Origin: Candidatus Komeilibacteria bacterium CG11_big_fil_rev_8_21_14_0_20_36_20
GTDB taxonomy: Bacteria; Patescibacteriota; Patescibacteriia; UBA1558; GWA2-36-10
Length of the DNA: 54,850 bases
Direction of reading: 5' to 3'
NCBI GenBank assembly: GCA_002787405.1
Contig: PCWQ01000014.1
Span: forward strand, 1 to 54,850
The stretch's first letter is position 1. The number at the start of each line of letters is the position of its first letter. The translations under genes and the position numbers were made by a program. The notes beneath the pieces were generated by a model. The model was not told the DNA's origin. It saw only the letters and a program-made list of their open reading frames with translations, and did not search any database. This document shows, piece after piece, positions 14,357-23,114 of this stretch.

Positions 14357-15517
14357 ATGAATAAAAAATATTTATTAATTTTAAACAACGGCAGCAGCAG
14401 TTTAAAATTTGCTCTTTTTGAGTTAAAGAAGAAAATTCTGGGGCGAGAAATATTAGCAGGTTCGGTGACTGGTAATTCACAGCAAAGTGTTTTGCATTAT
14501 TATTTAAAAGGAAAATTAAAAAAAATTAATTATTCCGAACCACATGATTTAAAGAATGCTTGGCAGTATATTTATAGTTTAGTGGAGGAATATAATGTCG
14601 GCTATGTTGGTTTTAGGATGGTTCATGGAGGAGAGGAATTTGTTAAAACAGCTAGGGTTAATAAGCAGTTTCTCAGAAAGATTGTCAAATATAATAAATT
14701 GGCTCCTTTGCATAATCCTTGGACAGTCGAGTTGATGAAATTAGTCAAATTATATTTACCCAAAGTAAAAGTAGCGGCTAGTTTTGATACGGCCTGGTAC
14801 CAGAATCTAGAGCCGGAGGCCTATCTTTATTCTTTACCACTTAAGTATTATGAGCAATATCAGATTCGTAAATATGGTTTTCATGGCTTAAGCCATGAAA
14901 TGGCTACAAAATATGCGGCCAAAAGATTGAATAGAAAACTGAATAAATTGGCTGTCATTACTTGTCATTTAGGTTCAGGCGGCAGTATTACTTTATTCGA
15001 GAGAGGAAAAGTCAAAGACACAACCATGGGGTTTTCACCAAATGAGGGTTTGACTATGGCTACACGTAGTGGTGATTTGCCAGCTAGTATTGTTTTTTAT
15101 CTGGGATCAGAATTAAAGATGTCAAATAATCAGATCAAAAATTTGCTAAATAAAGAAGCTGGTTTATTCGGTCTTTCCGGCATGTCTGATTTGCGGGAGA
15201 TTTTAAGAGCTGCTGGCTATAGAGTGACCAACTATAAATCAAAGAAAAAATTCAGTATTCAGCAAAAAAAAGTAGCCCGACTGGCCTTAGCCGTTTATAT
15301 TTATGATATTAAGCGCTATTTGGCTTCCTATATTAGTTTAAGTAAAAAACTAGAAGCAATTGTTTTTACCGGCGCAGTGGGAGTTAATAGTTCTGTTATT
15401 AGAAAATTAGCGCTCAAGGATTTAGCGGTGCCAAATAAATGTAAAATTTTAATTGCTCCGGAAGGAGAGATAATTAATTTAGTTGATAAAACTATCAAAT
15501 GTCTGATTTCCAAGTAA
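14357..15517 (+). CDS. ackA: Acetate kinase family protein with altered catalytic motif
   Basis: Acetate kinase makes ATP and acetate from acetyl phosphate. The 386-aa protein keeps LNNGSSSLKF, the arginine in GFRMVHGGE, LAPLHNP, FDTAW, YGFHGLSH, CHLGSGGS and TRSGDLP. However, the usual FTGGIGENS reads FTGAVGVNS, so the metal-binding, normally invariant glutamate is valine (V343). GHR is also GFR. The track's GTG at 14354 directly precedes an ATG at 14357, which I prefer. It follows PduL across a palindromic repeat. Either activity is altered or another acid substitutes. Confidence 0.88.
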   Translation: MNKKYLLILNNGSSSLKFALFELKKKILGREILAGSVTGNSQQSVLHYYLKGKLKKINYSEPHDLKNAWQYIYSLVEEYNVGYVGFRMVHGGEEFVKTARVNKQFLRKIVKYNKLAPLHNPWTVELMKLVKLYLPKVKVAASFDTAWYQNLEPEAYLYSLPLKYYEQYQIRKYGFHGLSHEMATKYAAKRLNRKLNKLAVITCHLGSGGSITLFERGKVKDTTMGFSPNEGLTMATRSGDLPASIVFYLGSELKMSNNQIKNLLNKEAGLFGLSGMSDLREILRAAGYRVTNYKSKKKFSIQQKKVARLALAVYIYDIKRYLASYISLSKKLEAIVFTGAVGVNSSVIRKLALKDLAVPNKCKILIAPEGEIINLVDKTIKCLISK

Positions 15518-15876
15518 TTAAATTAGCTCAAGAATCTGATATTTTGGAGAATTTAGTAGAGTCAGAAGAGAAGCTACAGGATTTAAATGACCGGGCTAAT
15601 ATTATTATTGATAAATATAATTCCATGACTGCGGGCGTAGAACATTCATCATTTTTTAATTTTAACAATATTTATTTTTGGTTGGTTTTAGTTGGTTTAC
15701 TACTATTAGCTTTTGGGTTATTATTTTTATTGGCGGCATTAAAAAATCCGACACCTAAAATCAAAAAAGAAATAGTTAAGCCCCTAAGACCAGTATTAAC
15801 AGTTAAAACTAGCGAAACTTTTCAACCTAAGATAAAAAAACATGCGGTTAAAATCAAAGTGCAGAAAGTTAAATAG
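15499..15876 (+). CDS. Single-pass membrane protein, unknown
   Basis: The 125-aa protein has a charged N-terminal region with helix-forming heptads (SEEKLQDLNDRANIIIDKY), one membrane span (about 56-80, IYFWLVLVGLLLLAFGLLFLLAAL) and a lysine-rich cytoplasmic-type tail. The start overlaps the end of ackA by 19 bases. A later ATG at about residue 43 is an alternative start. No family is recognised. Confidence 0.55.
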   Translation: MSDFQVIKLAQESDILENLVESEEKLQDLNDRANIIIDKYNSMTAGVEHSSFFNFNNIYFWLVLVGLLLLAFGLLFLLAALKNPTPKIKKEIVKPLRPVLTVKTSETFQPKIKKHAVKIKVQKVK

Positions 15877-15878
15877 AA

Positions 15879-15976
15879 TATACCCCTCTGTCCTGCGCCT
15901 GCCTGCCGGCAGACAGGAACATCTCCCCCTAATTTAGGGGGAGAAAAACCCGGCAAATGCCGGGTAGAGGGGGTAT
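15879..15976. repeat. Palindromic repeat element with ATACCCCCTC ends, copy 1
   Basis: Terminal repeats ATACCCCTC and GAGGGGGTAT (one base different) enclose three hairpins: CCTGCCTGCCGGCAGACAGG, CTCCCCCT/AGGGGGAG and CCCGGCA/TGCCGGG. The related element at 18688-18761 shares the ends and the CTCCCCCT stem. It is an intergenic repeat family and encodes nothing. Confidence 0.8.
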
Positions 15977-16005
15977 GAAATAGAATTTATAATAAAAAAA
16001 CAAAA

Positions 16006-16028
16006 TAGACTCGCTTGCGGCGAGTCTA
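16006..16028. terminator. Convergent terminator
   Basis: TAGACTCGC/GCGAGTCTA is a perfect 9-bp stem between two converging genes. The minus strand continues TTTTGTTTTTTT, so it mainly ends the minus-strand membrane-protein gene; the plus side has a weaker TTAATTTT. Confidence 0.75.
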
Positions 16029-16058
16029 TTAATTTTAGGAGTAAATAATTGAGCTATT

Positions 16059-16448
16059 TTAAGCTTTCGCATGCTTAATTAAATAAGTCAAGCAAAAAAC
16101 AATAGAATATAAAACCAGAAAATACATGTAGTAAAACATATAAGCACTAGTCTCCATCACTGAACCAGCATATAATTTTGGCACTCCGGCATTTATTATA
16201 ATACTCATAGCGGTTATAATAACTCCTGTTGCTATTCCTATTATTATAGGTTTAGGTAGTCTACTGGAGGCTAATATTGCCCCTATTGTTGTTCCTGTAA
16301 GAATTCCTATAACTGTGAAGATGATCAAGCCAAATCCTACAATGTCTTGTTTTTCTAATATTGAAGGATAGAAAAATAAGAAAGCTGAAGTAAGGATTAG
16401 AAGGCAGATTATATAAACAGTCCAACCTTTTTTTGTGAATTTACTCAT
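16059..16448 (-). CDS. Small four-helix membrane protein, unknown
   Basis: The 129-aa protein is almost entirely membrane-embedded, with four hydrophobic segments (about 9-27, 36-60, 66-86, 101-124). The motif-like TGTTIGAILASSRLPKP lies between helices 2 and 3. No family is recognised. It has an SD-like AAGAGGT seven bases before the ATG, unlike the core genes, and it stands alone on the minus strand. These traits group it with the other orphan SD-bearing genes. Confidence 0.65.
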   Translation of the reverse strand: MSKFTKKGWTVYIICLLILTSAFLFFYPSILEKQDIVGFGLIIFTVIGILTGTTIGAILASSRLPKPIIIGIATGVIITAMSIIINAGVPKLYAGSVMETSAYMFYYMYFLVLYSIVFCLTYLIKHAKA

Positions 16449-16556
16449 AATATTACCTCTTAATAAAAAGAACTATTATAAATATTAACTTCAGTATATT
16501 ATATTTATAATTTTTATTCAATAACAAGAATTAATTAGCCAAAAACAGAAAATATT

Positions 16557-16564
16557 GCTACAAT
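16557..16564 (+). promoter_or_regulatory. Extended -10 promoter of recJ
   Basis: TGC-TACAAT (TACAAT 16559-16564) predicts a start near 16571, 21 bases before the recJ ATG. Confidence 0.45.
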
Positions 16565-16591
16565 AAATGGCGTTATTAAAGCTATTTTTTT

Positions 16592-18298
16592 ATGTCATAT
16601 CTTTGGAACTTACCGCAGAAAATTGATCCAACTATCTTTGATAAATTCCCGGAATTACATCCCATTGTTGCCCAGTTACTTTATCATCGCGGATTAACTA
16701 CCCAGGAAAAAATTGATGAGTTTTTATACCCTGATTACAGTCAGGATATTCATGATCCCTGTTTATTTAAGGACATGGACAAGGCCTGCGACCGCATTTT
16801 TCAAGCCATAGACCAGCAAGAATTAATTACTATTTTTGGAGACTATGATGCTGATGGAGTTAGTGCGGCCGTGATTTTATGGTCTATTTTAAAAAATTTA
16901 GGAGCTAAAGTAGATGTTTATCTGCCTCATCGGGAAAAAGAGGGTTATGGTTTAAATAAAAACGCAATTAAAGAATTAGCTCAAAAACAAACAAAATTAT
17001 TAATTACCTGTGATTGCGGAATTAGTAATGCCGAAGAAGTTGATTTGGCTAACAGCCAGAAAATTGATGTCATTATTACTGATCACCATAGTATTCCTGA
17101 AGAAGTTCCCAAAGTATTAGCGATTATCCATCCGCAGATGAAAGACGAAAAATATCCTTTTAAATTTTTATCTGGTGGGGGAGTGGCTTTTAAATTAACT
17201 CAAGCTTTGATTAAACATTCAGGTAATAAAATTTCTGATCCGGAAAAAGAAATTCAGGAAAAGTGGCTTTTGGATATGGTGGCTATTTCTACAGTAGCTG
17301 ATATGGTGCCCTTGCTTGGTGAAAATAGGACTCTATTAAAATACGGCTTGATAGTTTTAAAAAAAACACAGCGTCTTGGTTTGCGAAAAATGATTGAAGT
17401 AGCTAGTATTGATTTTAATAAAATAGACGCTCGAGCAATTAGCTTTGGCTTGGCGCCACGGATTAATGCTGCCGGTCGCATGGATCATGCTAATTTAGCT
17501 TTTTATTTATTAACTGAGGAGAATGAAGATAAAGCTTTAAAATTAGCTACGGAATTAAATCAATCAAATCTAGAAAGGCAGCGACTTACTGAACAGATTT
17601 TTAATCAAGCCCAAAAATTAGATATTGACTTAAAAGAAAGTCTTTTAATTTTTTATCAGTCAGACTGGCCGGCTGGTTTAACTGGCTTAGTTGCTTCACG
17701 ATTAGCTAGAAAATACTCTCGACCTTGTTTGGTGGTTACTGACAGTTCAGATGGTTTGGTTGGCTCTGGACGAAGTATTGAGAATTTTAATATTACAGAC
17801 GCTTTAGAAAAAAATAATCAACTATTAATAAAATTTGGTGGCCATCCGCAAGCTTGTGGTTTTTCTTTAGTAAAAGAAAATTTTGAAAAATTGAGTATTA
17901 GTATGAAAGAAATTGCCAACCAGCAATTAAAAGATATTGTTTTTCAAAAGAAGCTAAATATTGAAATAATGATTGATTTTGAGGAGATTAATTGGGAAAT
18001 TGTTGATATCTTAGAAAAATTTAAGCCCTTTGGCAAAGATAATCCTGAACCGCTGTTTATGTCAAAAGACGTGGCCATTACCAGCGCCAGAAAAGTTGGC
18101 AGAGACGGCAGCCATTGGAAATTAGAATTAATAAAAGGCAGCAAAAAACGGGGAGCCATTGGCTTTGGTTTAAGCAACATTAATTTGGAAATAGGTCATC
18201 AAGTTGATCTGGTTTATAATTTAAGCATTAATGAATGGAATGGCAATCGGGAAATTCAATTAATTATTAAAGATATTAAGCATCATGATAAAGGGTAA
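16592..18298 (+). CDS. recJ: Single-stranded-DNA 5'-3' exonuclease RecJ
   Basis: RecJ degrades single-stranded DNA 5' to 3' in recombination and mismatch or base-excision repair. The 568-aa length is typical. DHH-family motifs are complete: GDYDADG with D84, D86 and D88, CDCG with D141, and TDHH at 163-166, followed by the DHHA1 region (VASRLARKYSRP, FGGHPQACGFSL) and a C-terminal OB domain. INAAGRMDHA is also present. It overlaps the RNase H gene by 14 bases, so they are cotranscribed. Confidence 0.95.
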   Translation: MSYLWNLPQKIDPTIFDKFPELHPIVAQLLYHRGLTTQEKIDEFLYPDYSQDIHDPCLFKDMDKACDRIFQAIDQQELITIFGDYDADGVSAAVILWSILKNLGAKVDVYLPHREKEGYGLNKNAIKELAQKQTKLLITCDCGISNAEEVDLANSQKIDVIITDHHSIPEEVPKVLAIIHPQMKDEKYPFKFLSGGGVAFKLTQALIKHSGNKISDPEKEIQEKWLLDMVAISTVADMVPLLGENRTLLKYGLIVLKKTQRLGLRKMIEVASIDFNKIDARAISFGLAPRINAAGRMDHANLAFYLLTEENEDKALKLATELNQSNLERQRLTEQIFNQAQKLDIDLKESLLIFYQSDWPAGLTGLVASRLARKYSRPCLVVTDSSDGLVGSGRSIENFNITDALEKNNQLLIKFGGHPQACGFSLVKENFEKLSISMKEIANQQLKDIVFQKKLNIEIMIDFEEINWEIVDILEKFKPFGKDNPEPLFMSKDVAITSARKVGRDGSHWKLELIKGSKKRGAIGFGLSNINLEIGHQVDLVYNLSINEWNGNREIQLIIKDIKHHDKG

Positions 18299-18689
18299 AC
18301 TTTTTACAGATGGGGGAGCCAGAGGTAATCCCGGGCCATCAGCCATTGGTGGAGTTTTATATTCTGAAGATAAATTAATAGACAGTTTTTCTGAATATTT
18401 AGATCATGGCACTAATAATCAAGCCGAGTATCAAGCGTTGATTTTTGGTTTAAATATAGCTTTAAAAAATAAAATTACAGAGTTAGAATGTTTTTTAGAC
18501 AGTGAATTAATCGTTAATCAGCTTAATCAAGAATATAAAGTTAAAGATAAAATTTTGGCTAAATTATTTGTCAAAGTTTGGAATTTAAGTCAATTATTTA
18601 AAAAAATATCTTTTACGCATATTGAACGCTCTAAAAATAAAGAAGCTGATGCTTTGGTCAATAAAGCTTTGGATGAGTATTTAAAATAA
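18285..18689 (+). CDS. Ribonuclease HI family protein
   Basis: This enzyme cleaves RNA in RNA-DNA hybrids. The 134-aa protein has the four metal-binding acids: D9 (FTDGGARGNPGPS), E48 (NNQAEYQAL), D72 (LDSELIVNQL) and D122 (KEADALVN). It is the short plant/archaeal-like type (RVT_3), lacking the basic handle region of E. coli RNase HI. The overlap with recJ links it to repair and Okazaki primer removal. Confidence 0.92.
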   Translation: MIKGKLFTDGGARGNPGPSAIGGVLYSEDKLIDSFSEYLDHGTNNQAEYQALIFGLNIALKNKITELECFLDSELIVNQLNQEYKVKDKILAKLFVKVWNLSQLFKKISFTHIERSKNKEADALVNKALDEYLK

Positions 18690-18761
18690 TACCCCCTCTA
18701 AATCCGCCTAACAGCGAATTTTTTCTCCCCCTTGATAAGGGGGAGATATAGTGGGGGTATT
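18688..18761. repeat. Palindromic repeat element with AATACCCCC ends, copy 2
   Basis: Perfect 9-bp ends AATACCCCC/GGGGGTATT enclose a stem CTCCCCCTT-GATA-AGGGGGAG. It belongs to the family at 15879-15976 and begins directly after (overlapping) the RNase H stop codon. Confidence 0.8.
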
Positions 18762-18776
18762 ATTTGATTAATCTTA

Positions 18777-18808
18777 AAAGCCTTTGGTGTTCACCAAAGG
18801 CTTTGTTG
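18777..18808. terminator. Convergent terminator
   Basis: AAAGCCTTTGGTG and CACCAAAGGCTTT form a perfect 13-bp stem with a two-base loop. It lies between the plus-strand RNase H gene and the end of the minus-strand gene at 18834. Confidence 0.8.
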
Positions 18809-18833
18809 ATGTAGCTATTTATTTTATGACATT

Positions 18834-19049
18834 TTAAGCCCATTTGTTTTTGTAAAATTTGTCAACCGCTGCGTTAGCAGCTAAAACAGCTTTATTGTAA
18901 GAATCAAATTTTTCAAGTGGCACTTTTGGTAATATTTGTTTGCTCGTACTTATAGCTGGTTTAAATTGCACGGAAAAACTACCTGAATTATTTTTGATAA
19001 TAATTTTAACAAAACGATAATTCAATGTTTCAATAACTGGTTGAGTCAT
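18834..19049 (-). CDS. Hypothetical 71-aa protein
   Basis: The small soluble protein reads MTQPVIETLNYRFVKIIIKN and ends FYKNKWA. A beta-strand-rich N-terminal half precedes a helical C-terminal half (KAVLAANAAVDKF). No family is recognised. It has a clear SD (AAGGAG) seven bases before the ATG and a terminator after the stop, which support a real gene. It belongs to the SD-bearing orphan group. Confidence 0.6.
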   Translation of the reverse strand: MTQPVIETLNYRFVKIIIKNNSGSFSVQFKPAISTSKQILPKVPLEKFDSYNKAVLAANAAVDKFYKNKWA

Positions 19050-19181
19050 AGTTAATCTCCTTGATTATATATTTTAAAACAACATTTTTTCATTTTTTAT
19101 GAATAAGTTATTTTTATAATATTATTTAAATTATGTCGAGATTAGGTTGTTTTTTTATTGGAAAAATGGTATTTTATTAAC

Positions 19182-20186
19182 ATGGCTTATCAGTTTAATT
19201 GGTCAATTTTTGGCCATAAAAATCAGCTTAAATTTTTACAAAACATAGTCAATTCAGGCAATCTGGCTAATACTTATTTGTTTTATGGCTCTCGCGGTTT
19301 AGGTAAAAAGTATACGGTCAACTATTTTGTCCAATCAATATTTTGCCAGGATGATAAGATACGGCCTTGTCAAAAATGTCATCATTGCCGTTTAGTTAAA
19401 AAAAACACTTTTTTGGATTTATACCGACTTGGTAAGCAAGGGCAGAGTTTAAGTGCGGATGAACTGCGTTATTTTTTGCACAAATTATCTTTGTCTAATG
19501 TCAGTGGCGACCGTAAGATTGCCATTATTTGTGGAGGAGAAAATATTAATTTGTTTGCCGCCAATGCTTTATTAAAAACTCTGGAAGAGCCACCACGCCA
19601 GACAACTATTATTTTAATTAGTGATGATATTAATAGCTTGCCAGCCACGGTTATTTCCCGCTGTCAGTTAATTAAATTCAAATCGCTTAACACTAATGAT
19701 ATGGAAAAATGGCTGAAACATTTTGATTTTAGCGAGCAGGAGAAAGAAACGATTATTAATTTATCTTTTGGTAAGCCGGGTCGGGCTTTAAAACTTATGG
19801 AAGATAAGCTAGAAAAATTTAAGCAAAGTTGTGACTTTATAATTAAATTACTATCCGGTAGTACTTTTTATTATATGCAGACTATTGATAAGTGGTTTGA
19901 TGTTTTAAAGAAAGAATACCCTAATTTTAAAGTTTATGAATTGGGTGATTTAACTAAAGAATATCTTGATCTATTTGAGTTGTTTCTGAGAGATCTATTA
20001 TGGATCAAATTGGACCGTCCAATCACTAATGTTTTATATGTTGATCAGTTAAAAAGAATAGCCCCTCAATTTACTAAAGATGATTTATTGAATAATCTTT
20101 TGTCTTTGAATGAAATGCGACAAAAATTAAAATATAATGTTTCGCCACAGCTATTGTGGGAGAATTTATTTTTAAACGTTAAATAA
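19182..20186 (+). CDS. holB: DNA polymerase III delta-prime subunit (HolB)
   Basis: Delta-prime is part of the clamp loader. The protein starts WSIFGHKNQLKFLQ, has a degenerate Walker A (GSRGLGKKYT, as usual for delta-prime), a zinc cluster CQKCHHC, the sensor region NALLKTLEEPP and the SRC motif SRCQLIKF. I chose the ATG at 19182 over the TTG at 19158 in the ORF track, because family members begin at this point and the upstream residues look non-coding. It has 334 aa and no SD. The lipoprotein gene follows after five bases. Confidence 0.92.
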   Translation: MAYQFNWSIFGHKNQLKFLQNIVNSGNLANTYLFYGSRGLGKKYTVNYFVQSIFCQDDKIRPCQKCHHCRLVKKNTFLDLYRLGKQGQSLSADELRYFLHKLSLSNVSGDRKIAIICGGENINLFAANALLKTLEEPPRQTTIILISDDINSLPATVISRCQLIKFKSLNTNDMEKWLKHFDFSEQEKETIINLSFGKPGRALKLMEDKLEKFKQSCDFIIKLLSGSTFYYMQTIDKWFDVLKKEYPNFKVYELGDLTKEYLDLFELFLRDLLWIKLDRPITNVLYVDQLKRIAPQFTKDDLLNNLLSLNEMRQKLKYNVSPQLLWENLFLNVK

Positions 20187-20191
20187 AATAT

Positions 20192-21433
20192 ATGGTAAAA
20201 CAAAAAGTAATTTTATTGTTAATTTTGCCGCTAATTTTATCTGGCTGTATTATTAGCAAAAAAAAAGAAAATACGGTTACTGTTAATTCAGGAGGAATTT
20301 ATAGAAGCGCAGATGTCGGTAAGACTTGGCAACACACTACTCAAATTTATACAGTTGGAGCCACTCAAGCGGATTTTAATACGGCCAATATCACAACTTT
20401 GGCTTTAGATAATCGAGACGTCGCTGCTATTTATGTAGGCACTCAAGCTAAAGGCATATTTTATAGTTATGATTACGGCAAGGGCTGGTTTAATACTTTA
20501 ACTGGTCAGGGCGTAGTTAATGATATAGCGGTTGATTCTAAATACAATTGTACAATTTTCGCTGCCGTCCATAATACTATTTATAAAAGCATTGATTGTT
20601 CACGCACTTGGGAACCCACTTATTTTGAAACCCGCTCAGGACAGTTTATTACGGCTTTAGCCATAGACAAAAACGATAGTCGTTTTGTTTTTGCCGGCAC
20701 CGTAGAAGGTTCTTTTCTGATTAGTGAAGACTATGGATATTCTTGGGATGTCATTAAACGTTTTGATAAACGGATAAATGATATAATTATTCAGGATCAT
20801 ACTAATAGTAACATTTTGTATGTAGCTACTGAAGATACCGGTGTTTTTAAAACAAGCGATCGCGGCAAGAATTGGGAGGATTTGATGTTAATAGATGTTG
20901 ATGAAGCGGAAGTTGATGAAGAGGCATTATACCAGGAAGCAGTAGTTGAGTTGAGGCAAAAAAATAAAATTGATGAAATGTCAGAAGAAGAATACAATGA
21001 ATTTATAAATTCAAGTAAATTTAAAAAATACGAGGACGGTATGATATATTTAGAAGAAAATAAATATAAACCATTTAAAAAAATAAGCGGTTCCGGCACA
21101 TCATTTGCCCTAAGCCAAGATCAGAGCAAACCTGATGCCATAATTTATGCCAATAAAGTTGGAATTTTTAGATTAACAGTAGGACAGGATGAAATGTGGC
21201 AGCAAATAAAATTATTAACTCCGGAGAAAAAAGAAAACATCCATTCTCTAATTGTTAATAAACAAGACGGTAATGAAATTTTTTATGGCACAGCTAAAGC
21301 CATTTATCATTCTGTTGATAATGGTGAGAATTGGTCCATTAGTGAATTACCGACTGCTTATACCGCTAAAGTTCTACAATTTTCTTTAGATAATAAATTT
21401 TTATATTTAGGAGCTTATAATATTGCGAAATAA
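20192..21433 (+). CDS. Lipoprotein with BNR/sortilin-like beta-propeller
   Basis: A lipoprotein signal peptide ends at the lipobox LILSGC (cysteine about residue 19), so the mature protein is probably tethered to the outer face of the membrane. Repeats such as GGIYRSADVGKTWQ, GVFKTSDRGKNWE and IYHSVDNGENW are Asp-box/BNR blades as in Ycf48- and sortilin-like propellers. An acidic insertion (about residues 235-280, EVDEEALYQEAVVEL) interrupts the blades. A role in binding or assembly of envelope proteins is inferred. It sits between holB and frr. Confidence 0.8.
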   Translation: MVKQKVILLLILPLILSGCIISKKKENTVTVNSGGIYRSADVGKTWQHTTQIYTVGATQADFNTANITTLALDNRDVAAIYVGTQAKGIFYSYDYGKGWFNTLTGQGVVNDIAVDSKYNCTIFAAVHNTIYKSIDCSRTWEPTYFETRSGQFITALAIDKNDSRFVFAGTVEGSFLISEDYGYSWDVIKRFDKRINDIIIQDHTNSNILYVATEDTGVFKTSDRGKNWEDLMLIDVDEAEVDEEALYQEAVVELRQKNKIDEMSEEEYNEFINSSKFKKYEDGMIYLEENKYKPFKKISGSGTSFALSQDQSKPDAIIYANKVGIFRLTVGQDEMWQQIKLLTPEKKENIHSLIVNKQDGNEIFYGTAKAIYHSVDNGENWSISELPTAYTAKVLQFSLDNKFLYLGAYNIAK

Positions 21434-21446
21434 TTAAAATAATTTT

Positions 21447-22001
21447 ATGAATAGTATTATAGAAAAAGATAAACCACAATTTGAGAAGGTTTTAGAGTTT
21501 TTTAAAAAGGATATTACTTCTTTGCGAACTGGTCGGGCCGCTCCCAGTTTGGTAGAAGCGGTTAAGGTGGAATGTTACGGCACCAAATCTGATTTGATGC
21601 AACTGGCTTCCATTACCGCTCCAGAGCCACAAACGATTACCATTAAGCCATGGGATAAAAATATACTCAAAGACATTGAAAGAGCTTTGCAGAGTTCTGA
21701 TTTAAATATCAATCCGGTGGTTGACAGTGATTTAATTAGAATTAATTTTCCTTCTTTAACTGAAGAAAGCCGCAAAGAATTAGTTAAAATTTTACATAAA
21801 AAACTGGAAGAAGCTCGTGTTTCTCTTCGTTCCCAGCGGGAAAAGACAAGAGAAGAGGTTATCACTCTGGAAAAAGAAAAAAATATCTCTGAAGATGAAA
21901 AATTTCAAGCTCTGAAGGATTTAGAGATTATTACCAAAGAGTATAATGATAAACTTAAGGAAGTAAGCGATGCTAAAGAAAAAGAAATTATAACAATTTA
22001 A
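21447..22001 (+). CDS. frr: Ribosome recycling factor
   Basis: Frr splits post-termination ribosomes together with EF-G. The 184-aa protein has the family hallmarks LRTGRAAPSLVE, a domain II core starting APEPQTITIKPWD, and the conserved helix SEDEKFQALKDLE. Its usual partner pyrH is not adjacent. RseP follows after three bases, so a frr-rseP-proS cotranscript is likely. Confidence 0.96.
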   Translation: MNSIIEKDKPQFEKVLEFFKKDITSLRTGRAAPSLVEAVKVECYGTKSDLMQLASITAPEPQTITIKPWDKNILKDIERALQSSDLNINPVVDSDLIRINFPSLTEESRKELVKILHKKLEEARVSLRSQREKTREEVITLEKEKNISEDEKFQALKDLEIITKEYNDKLKEVSDAKEKEIITI

Positions 22002-22004
22002 ATT

Positions 22005-23108
22005 ATGGCCACAATTATTTCATTTATATTAATTTTAGCTTTATTAATCTTAGTTCATGAACTAGGTCATTTTGTCACGGCCATTAAGCTTGGTGTTGAT
22101 GTAGAGGAATTTGGTATTGGTTTTCCACCTCGTCTTTTTTCTTTTAAGAAAGGCAAGGTGATTTATTCGGTGAATTTGATACCCTTAGGCGGTTTTGTTA
22201 AAATTAAGGGTGAAGCAGGAGATCACGGCGATGATCCACACAGCTTTGTTAATCAAAAATTTTGGAAAAGAGCTTCAATCATCTCAGCCGGAGTTTTAAT
22301 GAATTTTGTGGTGGCTTTTGTGCTGTTGGCGGTTAGTTTTTATTTTGGTTTACCTCAAGCTTTAGATGGCACCGAAGATGTTAGTCAAGTCAGAGATCGG
22401 CACACTGTTATTGCCGAAATTCTAGAGGACAGTCCAGCTCAAGGAGTCGGATTGGAAGTGGGTGATATTATTGTGTTGATTAATAATCAACTAGTGATAG
22501 ATGCCGAAATGGTTTCAAATCAAATCACAGAAAGTCAAGGACAGGAGATTAATTTAGTAGTTGATCGACAAGGACAAGAATATCAGTTTGAAATTCAACC
22601 TCAATCAATAACAGATAGCCAAGGACCCATTATTGGAGTTGGCATGGTAGAAACTGGGGTGATTGATTATGGTTTTTTTGCCAGTATTTGGCAGGGCATA
22701 AAAATAGGTTTTCTAATAATGATTATGACTGTCAAAGCTTTTTATAATTTGATTGTTAATTTAATTAGCCACGGCCAATTAGACGCTCGTTTATCCGGTC
22801 CGGTAGGGGTGGCTGTTTTAACTGGAGAGATGGTCAAATTGGGTTGGATTTATGTTTTGCAGTTTATGGCGATTTTATCCATCAATTTAGGAATAATCAA
22901 TTTTTTGCCTTTTCCCGCTTTAGACGGAGGAAGAATTTTATTTTTAATGATTGAAAAAATTCGCGGACGAAGTTTGAATATGAAGTTAGAAAATTGGCTT
23001 CATAACAGCGGCTTTATTATTTTAATAGTCTTGATAATTTTTATAACTTTTCGCGACATTAATCGTTACAGCAATAACATTATGGATTTTTTTAAAAATT
23101 TATTTTAG
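22005..23108 (+). CDS. rseP: RseP/RIP-type intramembrane zinc metalloprotease
   Basis: This site-2 protease cleaves membrane-bound regulators or signal peptides inside the membrane. The 367-aa protein has the zinc motif HELGH (H18, E19, H22) in the first membrane helix. A PDZ domain occupies about residues 120-200 (ILEDSPAQGVGLEVGDIIVL). The second metal-binding motif is NFLPFPALDGGR near the C-terminus. No anti-sigma substrate is visible nearby. Confidence 0.94.
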   Translation: MATIISFILILALLILVHELGHFVTAIKLGVDVEEFGIGFPPRLFSFKKGKVIYSVNLIPLGGFVKIKGEAGDHGDDPHSFVNQKFWKRASIISAGVLMNFVVAFVLLAVSFYFGLPQALDGTEDVSQVRDRHTVIAEILEDSPAQGVGLEVGDIIVLINNQLVIDAEMVSNQITESQGQEINLVVDRQGQEYQFEIQPQSITDSQGPIIGVGMVETGVIDYGFFASIWQGIKIGFLIMIMTVKAFYNLIVNLISHGQLDARLSGPVGVAVLTGEMVKLGWIYVLQFMAILSINLGIINFLPFPALDGGRILFLMIEKIRGRSLNMKLENWLHNSGFIILIVLIIFITFRDINRYSNNIMDFFKNLF

Positions 23109-23114
23109 TGGCTT

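Noticed and set aside
14154-14480. Minus-strand 108-aa ORF containing HCERSEAI
   Set aside because: It spans the end of pduL, a dispersed palindromic repeat and the start of ackA; the phrase is the translation of the repeat.
19158-19181. TTG start for holB
   Set aside because: The eight extra residues (MEKWYFIN) are not like the family N-terminus, while the ATG at 19182 gives a normal start.
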